Source: Actinomycetes bacterium
Lineage (GTDB): Bacteria > Actinomycetota > Acidimicrobiia > Acidimicrobiales > RAAP-2
Reading direction: 5' to 3'
Length of the DNA: 16,328 nt
Assembly: GCA_021802025.1 (NCBI GenBank)
Contig: JAKABC010000020.1
Location: 1-16,328, forward strand
Positions 1-8,037 of the stretch are shown in pieces (position 1 is the first letter of the stretch; the number at the start of each line of letters is the position of its first letter). A program made the position numbers and the translations under genes. The notes under the pieces are model-generated. The model did no database searches and was not told where the DNA came from. It saw only the letters and a list, made by a program, of their open reading frames with translations.

Positions 1-1287
1 GCGCAACTCTCCGGCGAAGAGCCGCGGCTCGATCTCGCTCACCACGACGCGCCGACGCACGTCGTCGAGGGCCAGCTCGCCCAGCGGCACGCCGTTGACG
101 GTGACGTCGGCCACGTCGGCGACGAATCGGCCCAGTCGGTCCACGAGCGCCGCTGTCTCGTCGGTCGTCTCGCCCACCAGTCCGGCGAACTCGCCGCGCG
201 CGAGCACGAAGCCGGTGCGCGCGTCATGGATCTCCGCGAGCGGCTCGGGCCAGTCACGCGGGGCCGCGACGTCGGTGACGGTCGGAGCGACGCGCAGCAC
301 CCGCTGGATCTTGCCGGCGGCGACGAAGGCCTGGGTCGCGTTGATGATGTACTCGATCCCCGTGCGCAACGGCGTCGTCAAGAAGGTGGTGTAGCCGAAG
401 AAGGCCACGAGCTGACCGGGCTGAAGTCGGCCGGCGATCACCTCGTGGGCGCCGAGGAGGGTCACCACGGTGGTCAGCACCGCCGGCAGCAGGACCTGGC
501 CCGACTCCAGGGCCGCCTGAGGGGTGGCCAGTCGCACGCCGGCCGCGCGCACCCGCTGGCTCTGGGCGACGTAGTTCGCGTGGAAGACCTCCTCGCCCCC
601 GATCCCGCGCAGGATCCGCAGGCCGGCGACGGTGTCGGCCCCCAGCGCGGCGAGCCGGCCCGCGCTCTCTCGCTGGGCGGCCTGGTGGCGGTGGAGCGGC
701 CGCATCAGGGGCACGCTCAGCGTCGCCAGCACCGGGACGCCGATGAGCACGACGAGGCCGAGGGTGAGTGACGTGGCGAGCAGGATGAACGACACCACCA
801 CCCACGACACGATGGCGCCGAGGAAGCGCGCGAGGCTGTCGTAGGCGGTGCCGACCCGGATGGCGTCGGAGTTCGCCGTGTTCACGACGTCCCCGGCGGG
901 AATGGTCTCGGTCAGCGCCGGTCCCGTGGTGGCCATGTGGCGACCGAGCACCTGGATCGAGCGGTACGACGCGTGGAGCCAGTTGGTCACCGCGAGCTGG
1001 TGGCGCAGCGACCCGCAGACGGCCTGGACGAGGCCGAGCCCGAGCACGACCCCGACCCAGGCGAGCAGCGCCCTCGTGTCGTGACGGTCGATGCCGTGGT
1101 CGATCGCCGCGCCCAGGGCGGCGAAGACGAGCGCCTGGGCGACCATCCACCCGATGCCGAACAGGGCGTTGAGCACGAGCAGCCCGCGCTGGTGGCCGGC
1201 GATCCAGACGAGGTAGCGCGCCGGGGTCGAGGTCGGGGGCGTGCCGGGGTCCGCCAGGGGCAGCTCTCGGTAGGTCAGGTGCAGCAC
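1..1287 (-). CDS. ABC exporter half-transporter, membrane domain plus start of a degenerate ATPase domain (3' end cut by window)
   Basis: The frame reads open for 429 codons from a GTG at 1287 to the window edge. Residues about 35-330 form an exporter-type (ABC transporter type 1) membrane domain, with hydrophobic stretches near 36-61, 73-92, 155-195 and 265-287, and the cytoplasmic-loop pattern GADTVAGLRILRGIGGEE at 216-233. A nucleotide-binding domain begins near 350. Where a Walker A (GxxGxGKS/T) is expected, residues 369-378 read GLVGETTDET with no GK(S/T). The following VTVNGVPLGEL and DDVRRRVVVSEIEPRLFAGELR match the strand and Q-loop-side part of such domains. The Q-loop position appears to be a Glu or Ser rather than Gln. 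Known actinobacterial heterodimeric exporters often pair one such degenerate half with an active half, and I infer the partner lies further left. The start has AGGGAG 4 bases upstream and lies 29 bases after rnpB. The substrate is unknown. Confidence 0.88.
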   Translation of the reverse strand, partial: MLHLTYRELPLADPGTPPTSTPARYLVWIAGHQRGLLVLNALFGIGWMVAQALVFAALGAAIDHGIDRHDTRALLAWVGVVLGLGLVQAVCGSLRHQLAVTNWLHASYRSIQVLGRHMATTGPALTETIPAGDVVNTANSDAIRVGTAYDSLARFLGAIVSWVVVSFILLATSLTLGLVVLIGVPVLATLSVPLMRPLHRHQAAQRESAGRLAALGADTVAGLRILRGIGGEEVFHANYVAQSQRVRAAGVRLATPQAALESGQVLLPAVLTTVVTLLGAHEVIAGRLQPGQLVAFFGYTTFLTTPLRTGIEYIINATQAFVAAGKIQRVLRVAPTVTDVAAPRDWPEPLAEIHDARTGFVLARGEFAGLVGETTDETAALVDRLGRFVADVADVTVNGVPLGELALDDVRRRVVVSEIEPRLFAGELR

Positions 1288-1316
1288 GTCGCTCCCTAGG
1301 GCACGCTCGTCGGGTC

Positions 1317-1680
<364 letters not shown>

Positions 1681-1682
1681 CC

Positions 1683-1712
1683 AGTCTGGCACAGCGCGCG
1701 CCGATTCGACAA
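1683..1712 (-). promoter_or_regulatory. Possible rnpB promoter
   Basis: Read on the minus strand, TTGTCG (1712-1707) and CAGACT (1688-1683) are 18 bases apart, just upstream of the P1 helix of RNase P RNA. The match to the housekeeping sigma consensus is moderate. The -10 box ends only 2 bases before the P1 helix, so the transcript may begin a few bases inside it or the true -10 may lie slightly upstream. Confidence 0.35.
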
Positions 1713-1733
1713 GGCCACGTCGGTCCCGGGCGG

Positions 1734-1739
1734 TAGCCT
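1734..1739 (+). promoter_or_regulatory. Leaderless-type -10 box of the xseA operon
   Basis: TAGCCT fits the actinobacterial TAnnnT -10 and ends 6 bases before the xseA GTG. This is the spacing expected when transcription begins at the first base of the start codon. No ribosome binding site is visible before the GTG, which agrees with a leaderless transcript. No convincing -35 was found. The box lies back to back with the rnpB promoter region. Confidence 0.45.
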
Positions 1740-1745
1740 CGCCGC

Positions 1746-3014
1746 GTGAGTGGCGAGGGAGCGGGTGTCGAGGCGCCGATCCTCGATGTCGCCGCGTTCT
1801 ACGAGGTGGTGACCGCCCACCTGGAGGCGGCCTTCGGGCGACGCCGTCCGCTGTGGGTCCGCGGCGAGGTCGCCAAGGTCTACGAGAAGGGCCACGTCTA
1901 CCTCGACCTGGTCGACGCCGGCTCGGACACGGCCGACACCCGCCGACCCGTGCTCAACGCGCACTGCTGGTCGCGCCAGTGGGCCCCCCTCAAGGCCCGG
2001 CTCGCCGCGGACGGCGTCACCCTCGCCGCGGGTATGACCGTCACGCTCTACGGCTACGTCGACGTCTACGCCCCCCAGGGCAAGATCGGCTTCAGCGTGC
2101 TCGACGTCGACGTGACGAGCCTGCTGGGCGAGCTCGCCCGGCGCCGCCTCGAGCTGATCGGCCGGCTGCGCGCGGAGGGACTTCTCGAGGCGAACGCGCG
2201 CCTCGCGGTCCCCCCGGTCCCGCTGCGGGTGGGGGTCGTGGCGAGCCCCACCACCGAGGGGTTCCGGGACTTCTCCGGAGTGCTCGAGGGCTCGGGCTTC
2301 GCCTTCTCGCTCGAGGTCGTCCCCTCGCTGGTCCAGGGGGAGGGGGCCCCGCCCCAGATCGTGGCCGCGCTCGAGCGGCTGAGTGCGCGCCACCCCGACG
2401 TCATCTGCGTCGTGCGCGGCGGGGGCTCGCGCGGCGACCTCGCCTGCTTCGACGACGAATCGGTGGCCCGAGCCATCGCCCGCTGCCCGGTGCCCGTCTT
2501 CACCGGGATCGGTCACACCGGCGACGAGTCGGTGGCCGACCTCGTGGCCCACACCCGGGCCATCACCCCGACGCGGCTCGCCGAGCACCTGGTCGAACGG
2601 GTCCGCACGTGGCGCGAGGAGCGGGTGCGCCGTCCCGCGGCCCGGGTGGTCGCGTGCGCCGAGGACCTCCTCGCCGAGGCCGACGCCTACGTGGCCGAGC
2701 GCCGACGCGCGGTGGTCGTGGCCGTGCGCGACCGGATCCGCGCCGAGGAGCGTCACCTCGCCTCGACGCGCCGTCGCCTGGTGATCGACGCGCGCCGCAC
2801 CCTCGAGGCCGCCCAGGGCCGGCTCGCGCACCACCGCGCGCTGCTCGGTGCCTACGACCCGGCGCGCCGACTGGCCCAGGGCTGGTCTATCGTGACCGAC
2901 GCGAGCGGACGCGTCGTGCGCGAGATCGACGCGGTGTCGGTCGGGGACGAGGTGCGCGTCCGCGTGGCGACGGGCTCGTTCGGGGCTCGCGTGGAGACGG
3001 TGGGGGAAGTGTGA
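1746..3014 (+). CDS. xseA: Exodeoxyribonuclease VII large subunit
   Basis: XseA is the catalytic subunit of exonuclease VII, which degrades single-stranded DNA from both ends into oligonucleotides together with several XseB subunits in the cytoplasm. The 422-residue protein has an N-terminal OB-fold (about 12-120, with LWVRGEVAKVYEKGHVYLDL) followed by the XseA catalytic domain. That domain starts at RVGVVASPTTEGFRDF (161-176), then carries VVRGGGSRGDLACFDDE (222-238) and GIGHTGDESVADLVAHTRAITPT (254-276). A long Arg/Glu/Ala-rich helical region follows at about 280-375, and the usual C-terminal segment YDPARRLAQGWSIV closes the protein. The length is typical. The GTG at 1746 was chosen because the OB-fold begins about 12 residues after it and a TAGCCT box precedes it. 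The stop overlaps the xseB start by one base (TGATG), so translation is probably coupled. Confidence 0.97.
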   Translation: MSGEGAGVEAPILDVAAFYEVVTAHLEAAFGRRRPLWVRGEVAKVYEKGHVYLDLVDAGSDTADTRRPVLNAHCWSRQWAPLKARLAADGVTLAAGMTVTLYGYVDVYAPQGKIGFSVLDVDVTSLLGELARRRLELIGRLRAEGLLEANARLAVPPVPLRVGVVASPTTEGFRDFSGVLEGSGFAFSLEVVPSLVQGEGAPPQIVAALERLSARHPDVICVVRGGGSRGDLACFDDESVARAIARCPVPVFTGIGHTGDESVADLVAHTRAITPTRLAEHLVERVRTWREERVRRPAARVVACAEDLLAEADAYVAERRRAVVVAVRDRIRAEERHLASTRRRLVIDARRTLEAAQGRLAHHRALLGAYDPARRLAQGWSIVTDASGRVVREIDAVSVGDEVRVRVATGSFGARVETVGEV

Positions 3015-3232
3015 TGCCCGGAAGTGACGTCGGCAGCTGGGACGAGGCCGCGGCCGAATTGGACGCCATCGTGGCCTCCTTCGACGAGGGCGAGGTGTCC
3101 GTCGACGACCTCTTCGCCCGTCTCGAGCGGGCCACCGTGATCATCGAGGCCCTGGAGTCCCGACTCGTCGCGACCCGCACGCGGGTCGAGGAGCTCACCC
3201 CACGCATCGCCGCGATCGCCGACGACGAGTGA
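3014..3232 (+). CDS. xseB: Exodeoxyribonuclease VII small subunit
   Basis: This 72-residue acidic protein fits the XseB family of short helical-hairpin proteins that bind the long helix of XseA and are needed for exonuclease VII activity. The family pattern is visible: WDEAAAELDAIVASFDEGEVSVDDLFARLERATVIIEALESRL at residues 8-50. It consists of two amphipathic helices joined by a turn at DEGEVSVDD, followed by a short C-terminal helix. Length and position directly after xseA are typical. The ATG at 3014 shares its A with the xseA stop, and its own stop overlaps the next gene's GTG by 4 bases (GTGA). The frame stays open far upstream of this ATG, but that extension runs out of frame through xseA and rnpB and is not coding. 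Confidence 0.95.
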   Translation: MPGSDVGSWDEAAAELDAIVASFDEGEVSVDDLFARLERATVIIEALESRLVATRTRVEELTPRIAAIADDE

Positions 3233-3942
3233 CGTCGCGGCTCTACCTGCGTCAGTGGCTCTCGGGCCGCGACTTCGCCCGCGGCGACCCGGTCGCGGTG
3301 GCGATGCGTAACTTCGCCTACGCCCTGGGGGACCGCGAGACCGGGGAGGCCGTCCTGGTCGACCCGTCGTACGCCCCACGAGAACTGGTCGAGCTCGTCG
3401 CCCACGACGCGATGTCGGTGGTGGGCGCCGTGGCGACCCACGCCCACCCGGACCACGTGGGGGGACGGCTGATGGGCGAGCACCTCGTGGCCGGAGTCGC
3501 CGAGCTCGTCGCCGCGACCGGGGTCGCGGTGCACGCCCAGGCGGTCGAGGTCGAGACGCTCCTCGAGCGCACGGGCGTCGACCCGGCGCGCGTCGTGGGC
3601 CACGACGACCGGGACCACTTGACCCTGGGCGAGCTCGACGTCACCTTGGTGCGCACCCCCGGCCACACCCCGGGCAGCCAGTGCCTCTGGGTCGACGACG
3701 CCCTGCTCTCGGGCGACACCCTGTTTGTCGAGGGGTGCGGGCGCACGGACCTCCCCGGGGGCGACAGCGACGAGATCTACGCCTCGATCCACGAGCGCCT
3801 GGCGATCGTGCCCGACGAGACGACCCTCTATCCGGGCCACTTCTACGCCGAGGATCCCCACGCGCCGCTCGGGCGCGTGCGCGCCTCCAACACCGTCTTC
3901 CTCGTGCGCTCGCTCGCCCAGTGGCGCGCGAGCTTCGGGTAG
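3229..3942 (+). CDS. Metallo-beta-lactamase-fold hydrolase (glyoxalase II / ETHE1-like)
   Basis: This is a 237-residue cytoplasmic metallohydrolase of the MBL superfamily. All the metal ligands of a glyoxalase II-type site can be seen: THAHPDH with H71, H73, D75 and H76, then H146 in TPGHTPGS, D163 in SGDTLF, and H204 in YPGH. The segment VEGCGRTDLPGGDSDEIYASI (167-187) resembles the GCGRTD region shared by hydroxyacylglutathione hydrolases and ETHE1-type persulfide dioxygenases. Likely chemistry is thioester hydrolysis or sulfur-related oxygenation, and the substrate is not decided by sequence. The GTG start overlaps the xseB stop (GTGA), and the TAG stop overlaps the next gene's GTG by one base, so it sits inside a coupled operon. 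An actinobacterium would probably use mycothiol rather than glutathione thioesters, which is an inference. Confidence 0.9.
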   Translation: MTSRLYLRQWLSGRDFARGDPVAVAMRNFAYALGDRETGEAVLVDPSYAPRELVELVAHDAMSVVGAVATHAHPDHVGGRLMGEHLVAGVAELVAATGVAVHAQAVEVETLLERTGVDPARVVGHDDRDHLTLGELDVTLVRTPGHTPGSQCLWVDDALLSGDTLFVEGCGRTDLPGGDSDEIYASIHERLAIVPDETTLYPGHFYAEDPHAPLGRVRASNTVFLVRSLAQWRASFG

Positions 3943-5159
3943 TGGACGCGCTCGAGCCCGACGACCACGTCGTGGTGGTGGGCGCCGGCCTGGCCGGCTG
4001 GCGGCTCTGTGAGGGCCTACGCGCCCACGGGTTCGCGGGGCGCGTGACCCTGGTGGGGGCCGAGCCCCACCACCCCTACGACCGGCCGCCCCTGTCCAAG
4101 CAGGTCCTAGCGGGCCGCTGGGACGTCGACCGGGTCGCCCTCGCGCCCGAGGGGCGAGCCGGCGAGATCAGGGTCGACCTGACCCTCGGGGTGCCGGCGG
4201 TGGGCTTGGACGCGGCGTCGGGCGAGGTGACGCTCGCCGACGGGACCCGTCTCGCCGCGACTCGGGTGGCCCTCGCGGTGGGGGTCGCGGCGCGGGCGTT
4301 CGCGACGCCCTCGAGCGGGCCGCTAAGGACCCTGCGCTCGCTCGACGACGCCGCCGCGCTGCGCGACCGGGTGGCCGACCTCGAGGCGGGCGAGACGGTG
4401 GTCGTCATCGGTGGGGGGTTCCTCGGGGCCGAGGTGGCGACCTCGCTCGCGGCGCGCGGCCTCGTGCCGGTCGTGCTGGAGGCGGCGGCGCGCCCCCTCG
4501 TCGGCCCCCTCGGCGAGGTGGTCGCGGGCTGGCTCGCCGGACTCGCCGCCGACGCCTCGATCGAGCTGCGCACCGGGGTCGTGGTGCGCGACGTCGTGGC
4601 GGGCCCGTCCACCTGGCGCGTCGAGCTCGAGGACGGGACGCTCGAGGGCCGCGAGGTGGTGGCGGCCGTCGGCTCGCGCCTCGACCTCGGGTGGCTCGAG
4701 GGCTCGGGTCTCGAGCTCGACGACGGAGTCGTCGTCGACGCGGCGTTGGGTGCGGCGCCGCGGGTGGCCGCCCTGGGTGACGCGGCGCGCGTCGTGGAGG
4801 TGGCGGGCGAGCGCGGCGTGCGCCGGGAGCACTGGCAGGTCGCCGCCGACCACGCCGAGACCCTGGCGCGCGCCTGGGCCGGGGCCGAGCCCTCGCCCCT
4901 GCCCGCGACGCCCTACTTCTGGTCGGACCAGTACGGCAAGAAGATCCAGCTGCTCGGCCGACCGCGTCCCGACGACGAGGTCGTGCGGGTCCTCGGCCCG
5001 GCGAACGCCGATCGGTGGCTCGCGCTCTACGCGCGCCGCGGCGTCGTGACCGGGGCGGTCGCGCTCAGCCAGCCGCGGGCCCTCATGCGGGCGAAGCCCT
5101 TCGTCGACGCCGGCGCTTCCCTGGACCGGGCGCTGGCCGACGCGCCCTGGGAGGGCTAG
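3942..5159 (+). CDS. FAD- and NAD(P)H-dependent ferredoxin/rubredoxin reductase-type oxidoreductase
   Basis: This 405-residue flavoprotein probably passes electrons from NAD(P)H through FAD to a small iron-sulfur or rubredoxin partner. The N-terminal FAD dinucleotide fold has GAGLAG at 14-19, followed by HPYDRPPLSKQVL at 44-56, a signature of the rhodocoxin/putidaredoxin reductase group. A second nucleotide-binding fold has GGGFLG at 157-162. The second FAD motif, VAALGDAA, is at 275-282. The C-terminal region begins at PYFWSDQYGKKIQLLG (324-339), as in the family's reductase C-domain. The GTG at 3942 overlaps the preceding TAG by one base, and the FAD motif lies where expected, about 10 residues in. 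No ferredoxin, P450 or oxygenase gene is adjacent, so the redox partner is elsewhere. The gene's end overlaps the convergent kinase gene by 4 bases. Confidence 0.93.
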   Translation: MDALEPDDHVVVVGAGLAGWRLCEGLRAHGFAGRVTLVGAEPHHPYDRPPLSKQVLAGRWDVDRVALAPEGRAGEIRVDLTLGVPAVGLDAASGEVTLADGTRLAATRVALAVGVAARAFATPSSGPLRTLRSLDDAAALRDRVADLEAGETVVVIGGGFLGAEVATSLAARGLVPVVLEAAARPLVGPLGEVVAGWLAGLAADASIELRTGVVVRDVVAGPSTWRVELEDGTLEGREVVAAVGSRLDLGWLEGSGLELDDGVVVDAALGAAPRVAALGDAARVVEVAGERGVRREHWQVAADHAETLARAWAGAEPSPLPATPYFWSDQYGKKIQLLGRPRPDDEVVRVLGPANADRWLALYARRGVVTGAVALSQPRALMRAKPFVDAGASLDRALADAPWEG

Positions 5160-6595
5160 AAGGCGATCGCCGAGAGCTGGGGGATCGAGCCCCGGGCCAC
5201 CTCGATCGCGCGGCGCCAGCGCTCCCGGCGGGCGAGGCGCTCGTCGGCGCTCGCGCGCGGCTCCACCACGCGCTCGGGCGCGCCCGCGTCCTCGAGGTCC
5301 GCGAGGTCGAGCAACCCGGCGCCCACCAGGGCGAGGAGCCCCGCCCCGCGGGCGGTCGCCTCGCGCTCGGCGCTCACCCCGACCGGCACCCCCGTGAGAT
5401 CGGCCAGGGCGTCCACGACCGTCGGGCTGGCCGAGACGCCCCCGTCGACGCGCAACTGGGTCAGGGTCACGCCCTCGTCCGCGAGGGCTTCGACGAGGTC
5501 GGCGCCGCGTTGGGCGACGCCCTCGAGGACCGCGCGCACCAGCTGGTCGCGCGAGGTGCCCCGGGTGAGTCCGACGAAGGCCCCGCGAGCGCCGAAGTCC
5601 CACCACGGCGTGCCCAGCCCGGCGAGCGCCGGCACGAAACTCACGCCGTCACTCGCCGCACCGGCCGCGCGGGCGTCGGCCTCGGCGGGGGAGGCGGCGA
5701 GGCCCAGCTCGACCATCCAGTCCACGCACGAGCCGGCCGAGAGCACGATCCCCTCGAGACCCCAGGTGACCGCCCCACCCGCGCTGAGCAGCGCCGTCGG
5801 GTAGCAGCCCGACGGGCGTCGCAGCGCCGACGCGGGCGCCGCGCCCGGAGCGTGGGCGTTGACGATGGCCCCGGTGCCCAGGGTGAGCTTCGCCCCGTCA
5901 CGCACGCACCCCTGGCCGAAGAGCGAGGCCGGCTGATCCCCGATCAGGGCGGTGATCGGTGGAGCCCCGGGCAGGGTGCGGGCTCGGCCGACCTCGCCCA
6001 GGGAGTCGACGAGGGTCGCGAACAACGAGCGATCGAGACCGAGGCGTGCGAGCACGTCCTCGTCCCAGTCCGCCAGGTCGATCCGCGCGAGTCCGGTCAC
6101 CGAGGCGTTGGTGCGGTCGGCGACGAGCACCTCGCCCCGGGAGAGGTGCCACGCGAGCCAGGTCTCGATGGTGGCGACCCGCCAGTCGCCGCGCGAACCC
6201 TCGGCGTGCTCGAGCAGCCAGCGGGCCTTGGTCGCCGACTGGTTGGGGGCGAGGCGCAGACCCTCGCCCTGGAGGATGAGGCAGTCCACCACCGTGCGCA
6301 GGTCCTGCCAGCTGAGGGCCGGCCCGAGGACGGATCCGTCGGCGAGGTCGAAGAGCAGGGTGGTGGCGCGCTGGTTGGTGATCCCCACCGCGTCGCAGCC
6401 GCCGCCTCGGGCGAGGGTCGCGCGGGCGCACTCCAGCGCGACCGCGGCCAGGGCCGCGCCGTCGAGCTCGACCTCGCCGGGTTGGGGCGTGCGCACCGTC
6501 AGCGGCGCGCGCACCACGTGGCTGAGCCGTCCGTGCTCGTCGACGAGGGCGGTGCGCACCGAGGTGGAGCCGACGTCGATCGCGAGGGCTCTCAC
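5156..6595 (-). CDS. FGGY-family kinase, glycerol kinase-like but with altered substrate-contact residues
   Basis: This 479-residue cytoplasmic sugar or polyol kinase belongs to the FGGY superfamily, close to glycerol kinase. The N-terminal phosphate-binding strand IDVGSTSVRTALVDEHG is at 6-22. Next come GITNQRATTLLFD (71-83) and LSWQDLRT (94-101), the catalytic Asp region IGDQPASLFGQ (218-228, D220) and LGTGAIVN (239-246). The C-terminal ATP domain has FVPALAGLGTPWWD (320-333), GLTRGTSRDQLVRAVLEG (342-359) and LRVDGGVSAS (381-390). E. coli GlpK contacts glycerol through Arg and Glu of NQRET, a Tyr in PYFSGTK, and an Asp. Here the Glu is A77 and the Tyr aligns with N118 in APNQSATK, so glycerol may not be the substrate. 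Known Actinobacteria appear to carry related kinases with the same NQSATK motif (from memory). The GTG at 6595 overlaps the preceding gene's stop (GTGA), which makes this the last gene of the glpD operon. Confidence 0.92.
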   Translation of the reverse strand: MRALAIDVGSTSVRTALVDEHGRLSHVVRAPLTVRTPQPGEVELDGAALAAVALECARATLARGGGCDAVGITNQRATTLLFDLADGSVLGPALSWQDLRTVVDCLILQGEGLRLAPNQSATKARWLLEHAEGSRGDWRVATIETWLAWHLSRGEVLVADRTNASVTGLARIDLADWDEDVLARLGLDRSLFATLVDSLGEVGRARTLPGAPPITALIGDQPASLFGQGCVRDGAKLTLGTGAIVNAHAPGAAPASALRRPSGCYPTALLSAGGAVTWGLEGIVLSAGSCVDWMVELGLAASPAEADARAAGAASDGVSFVPALAGLGTPWWDFGARGAFVGLTRGTSRDQLVRAVLEGVAQRGADLVEALADEGVTLTQLRVDGGVSASPTVVDALADLTGVPVGVSAEREATARGAGLLALVGAGLLDLADLEDAGAPERVVEPRASADERLARRERWRRAIEVARGSIPQLSAIAF

Positions 6596-8037
6596 CGGTC
6601 CGCCCGTCCGAGACCGAGCACGCCCGGATTGAGCAGACCCTCGGGGTCGACGAGCGCCTTGAGCCCCACGAGGAGCTCGTGGGCCGCGCCGGAAGCGCGC
6701 ACGAAGTGCGCGACGCGCTGACGGCCCACGCCGTGGTGGTGGCTCAGCGCCGCCCCCGCGGCGACGATCGCGTCGAGCGCCGCGTCCCAGGCCGCGCGGT
6801 GGAACGCGCGCGCGTCGCCCGGGGGGCGCCCGGCGAAGGTGAAGTACAAGCAGGCGCCGTCTTCGTAGGCGTGGGACTGGTGCACCGAGGCGACGATGGT
6901 CCCGGGCACCGCCTCGAGCGTGGCGCGCACGTCGCGCGCGAGTGGTCCGAGCACAGACCACGGAGCCACCGTCTCGATCGTGTCGACCACGACGCCCGCG
7001 CCCCACAGCGCCGCGAGGGCCGAGACGTCGTTGCGCCGTTCGAGCCAGGTCGCCACGACCGACTCGTCCAGGCGCTCGGCGCGCGCGCACTCTTCGACCA
7101 CGACCGCGAGGGTCGCCTCGACCAGCCCCTCGTCCCCCTCGTCGAGCACGACGAGCGCGCAGCCCTCGAGCCCGAAGCTCCGTCGGCTCTCGGCCTCGTC
7201 GTAGAGACGCAGCACGGCCGGGTGCGCCCCGCGCTGGACGACGCGCCGGCACGCCTCGAGTCCCTCGTCGAAGCTGGCGAAGAGACGCGCGGCGCTCGCG
7301 CGGTGACGCGCCCGACGGGTGAGGGCCAGGGTGACCTCGGTGATCACCCCGAGGGTGCCCTCGGCGCCGACGAAGAGCCCCACGAGGTCGGGGCCCGCCG
7401 CGGGGTGGGGCCCGCGGGCGTCGAGCTCGATCAGGCGCCCGTCGAGGAGGGCGACCCGCAGGCCGCGCACCCGCTGTTCGATCTTGCCGTAACGCGTCGA
7501 GAACTGGCCCGCCCCGCGACAGCTCACCCACCCGCCGACCGTCGAGATCTCGAAGGACTGGGGGAAGTGGCCGGCCGTGAGTCCGTGCGGCTCGAGGGCC
7601 GCCTCGAGGTCGGGCCCGAAGACGCCCGCCTCCACCCGCACCAGTTGGGCGACGGGGTCGATCGCGAGGACGCGGTCGAGTCCGGTGAGGTCGAGGGCCA
7701 GCCCCCCGCTAACCGGCGTCGCCCCGTCGACGACGCCCGAGCGGCCGCCCTGGGGGGAGAGCGCGACGTGGTGGCGCGCGCAGGCGGCGAGCACCGCGGC
7801 GACCTCCTCGCTCGTGCGCGGACGCGCGACGGCCCCCGGCCAGCGCTCCACTCGGCCGGCCGCGGCCTCGGGGATCGCGGGTGGCCACCAGTCGCGGGCG
7901 TGCTCGGCGCGCGTGCGCGCGTCGGTGTCGACGGTGATCGCGCGCGCGGCGAGCTCGGCGAGCAGACCCGCGGGACCGGCGGCGGGCGCGTCGGCGAGGA
8001 CCTCGGGGTACGCCACGGGCGCGACGGGCTCGCTCAC
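6592..8037 (-). CDS. FAD-linked oxidase of the alkylglycerone-phosphate synthase type
   Basis: This 481-residue flavoprotein has the vanillyl-alcohol oxidase/GlcD fold. The PCMH-type FAD-binding domain spans about 65-245, with SPQGGRSGVVDGATPVSGG (94-112), then FPQSFEISTVGGWVS (158-172), TRYGKIE (181-187) and GAEGTLGVITEVTL (224-237). The C-terminal domain carries HAYEDGACLYFTF (389-401) and LSHHHGVGRQ (431-440). The SHHHGVG motif and the preceding Tyr-Glu-Asp-Gly-Ala-Cys segment are characteristic of alkylglycerone-phosphate (alkyl-DHAP) synthase, the ether-lipid enzyme, where the His cluster and a Tyr serve catalysis. Bacterial homologs may instead be dehydrogenases of glycerol-like or hydroxy-acid substrates. 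The GTG at 8037 overlaps the glpD stop by 4 bases (GTGA), so it is co-translated between glpD and the kinase. No ether-lipid partner gene is in view, hence no symbol is given. Confidence 0.9.
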   Translation of the reverse strand: MSEPVAPVAYPEVLADAPAAGPAGLLAELAARAITVDTDARTRAEHARDWWPPAIPEAAAGRVERWPGAVARPRTSEEVAAVLAACARHHVALSPQGGRSGVVDGATPVSGGLALDLTGLDRVLAIDPVAQLVRVEAGVFGPDLEAALEPHGLTAGHFPQSFEISTVGGWVSCRGAGQFSTRYGKIEQRVRGLRVALLDGRLIELDARGPHPAAGPDLVGLFVGAEGTLGVITEVTLALTRRARHRASAARLFASFDEGLEACRRVVQRGAHPAVLRLYDEAESRRSFGLEGCALVVLDEGDEGLVEATLAVVVEECARAERLDESVVATWLERRNDVSALAALWGAGVVVDTIETVAPWSVLGPLARDVRATLEAVPGTIVASVHQSHAYEDGACLYFTFAGRPPGDARAFHRAAWDAALDAIVAAGAALSHHHGVGRQRVAHFVRASGAAHELLVGLKALVDPEGLLNPGVLGLGRADR

